Source: Brevundimonas sp.
GTDB lineage: Bacteria; Pseudomonadota; Alphaproteobacteria; Caulobacterales; Caulobacteraceae
Direction of reading: 5' to 3'
Length of the DNA stretch: 6,283 nt
Assembly (NCBI GenBank): GCA_022712235.1
Contig: JALAGW010000320.1
Span: 1 to 6,283 of the forward strand
How positions within the stretch are numbered: the stretch's first letter is position 1; the number at the start of each line of letters is the position of its first letter. Of this stretch, positions 6,234 through 6,283 are shown one piece after another. The position numbers and the translations under genes are program-made. Below the pieces are notes generated by a model. The model did not search any database. It had not been told where the DNA came from and saw only the letters and a program-made list of their open reading frames with translations.

Positions 6234-6283
6234 TCAGGCGACGCCCGGCGCCAGGGCCCAGCGCATCGACCCCTCGCCGAAGG
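6234..6283 (-). CDS. 3' end of a convergent gene, product unknown (partial)
   Basis: On the minus strand the frame ending in TGA at 6236-6234 reads FGEGSMRWALAPGVA. All 15 sense codons end in G or C, matching the coding style of this genome. A competing minus frame ends in TAA at 6228-6226 and reads LRRGVDALGPGAGRRLTA, but has several A/T-ending codons. The first is therefore preferred. Only the last residues are inside the window, so no function can be given. Convergent placement after a terminator is a normal gene arrangement. Confidence 0.45.
   Translation of the reverse strand, partial: FGEGSMRWALAPGVA

Overview
The window reads as chromosomal DNA from a high-GC alphaproteobacterium, most likely in or near Caulobacterales (a Brevundimonas- or Caulobacter-like organism). 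The grounds are strong G/C preference at third codon positions, the wording of the GlyS and PPDK proteins, and an intergenic CTTCTCCC / CGGATGAGGGG-type inverted repeat of a kind I recall from such genomes. The genus is inference from memory; no database search was possible.

Layout. Bases 1-73 hold a GC-rich stem-loop and the glyS leader. Bases 74-2422 (+) encode the beta subunit of glycyl-tRNA synthetase. It is intact, but at about residues 487-609 it carries an in-frame segment of about 123 codons with clearly different codon use (GC3 about 57% by hand count, against about 87-90% in the flanking codons). I cannot assign this segment to any known part of GlyS. An 11-bp direct repeat, spaced 378 nt apart and in the same frame, lies close to its edges. 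Bases 2423-2709 hold a large composite inverted repeat and then a ppdK leader whose short complementary segments could form alternative hairpins over the Shine-Dalgarno sequence. Bases 2710-5399 (+) are a recognisable full-length pyruvate phosphate dikinase gene (about 896 aa when reconstructed). As given, it is broken twice in the C-terminal PEP/pyruvate domain: a one-base loss in a C run at 4629-4632 and an in-frame TAA at 4902-4904. A strong UUCG-capped terminator follows.

Bases 5452-5630 are an AT-richer promoter region with several small palindromes. Bases 5631-6158 (+) encode a secreted eight-strand-type outer-membrane beta-barrel protein, followed by a perfect 12-bp-stem terminator. 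The last 50 bases probably hold the 3' end of a convergent minus-strand gene.

Functionally this is housekeeping DNA: translation (GlyS, which needs GlyQ, presumably encoded just upstream), the pyruvate/PEP node of central metabolism (PPDK), and the cell envelope (beta-barrel protein). The unusual parts are the foreign-looking segment inside an essential synthetase subunit, the two lesions in ppdK, and the possible RNA switch ahead of ppdK.
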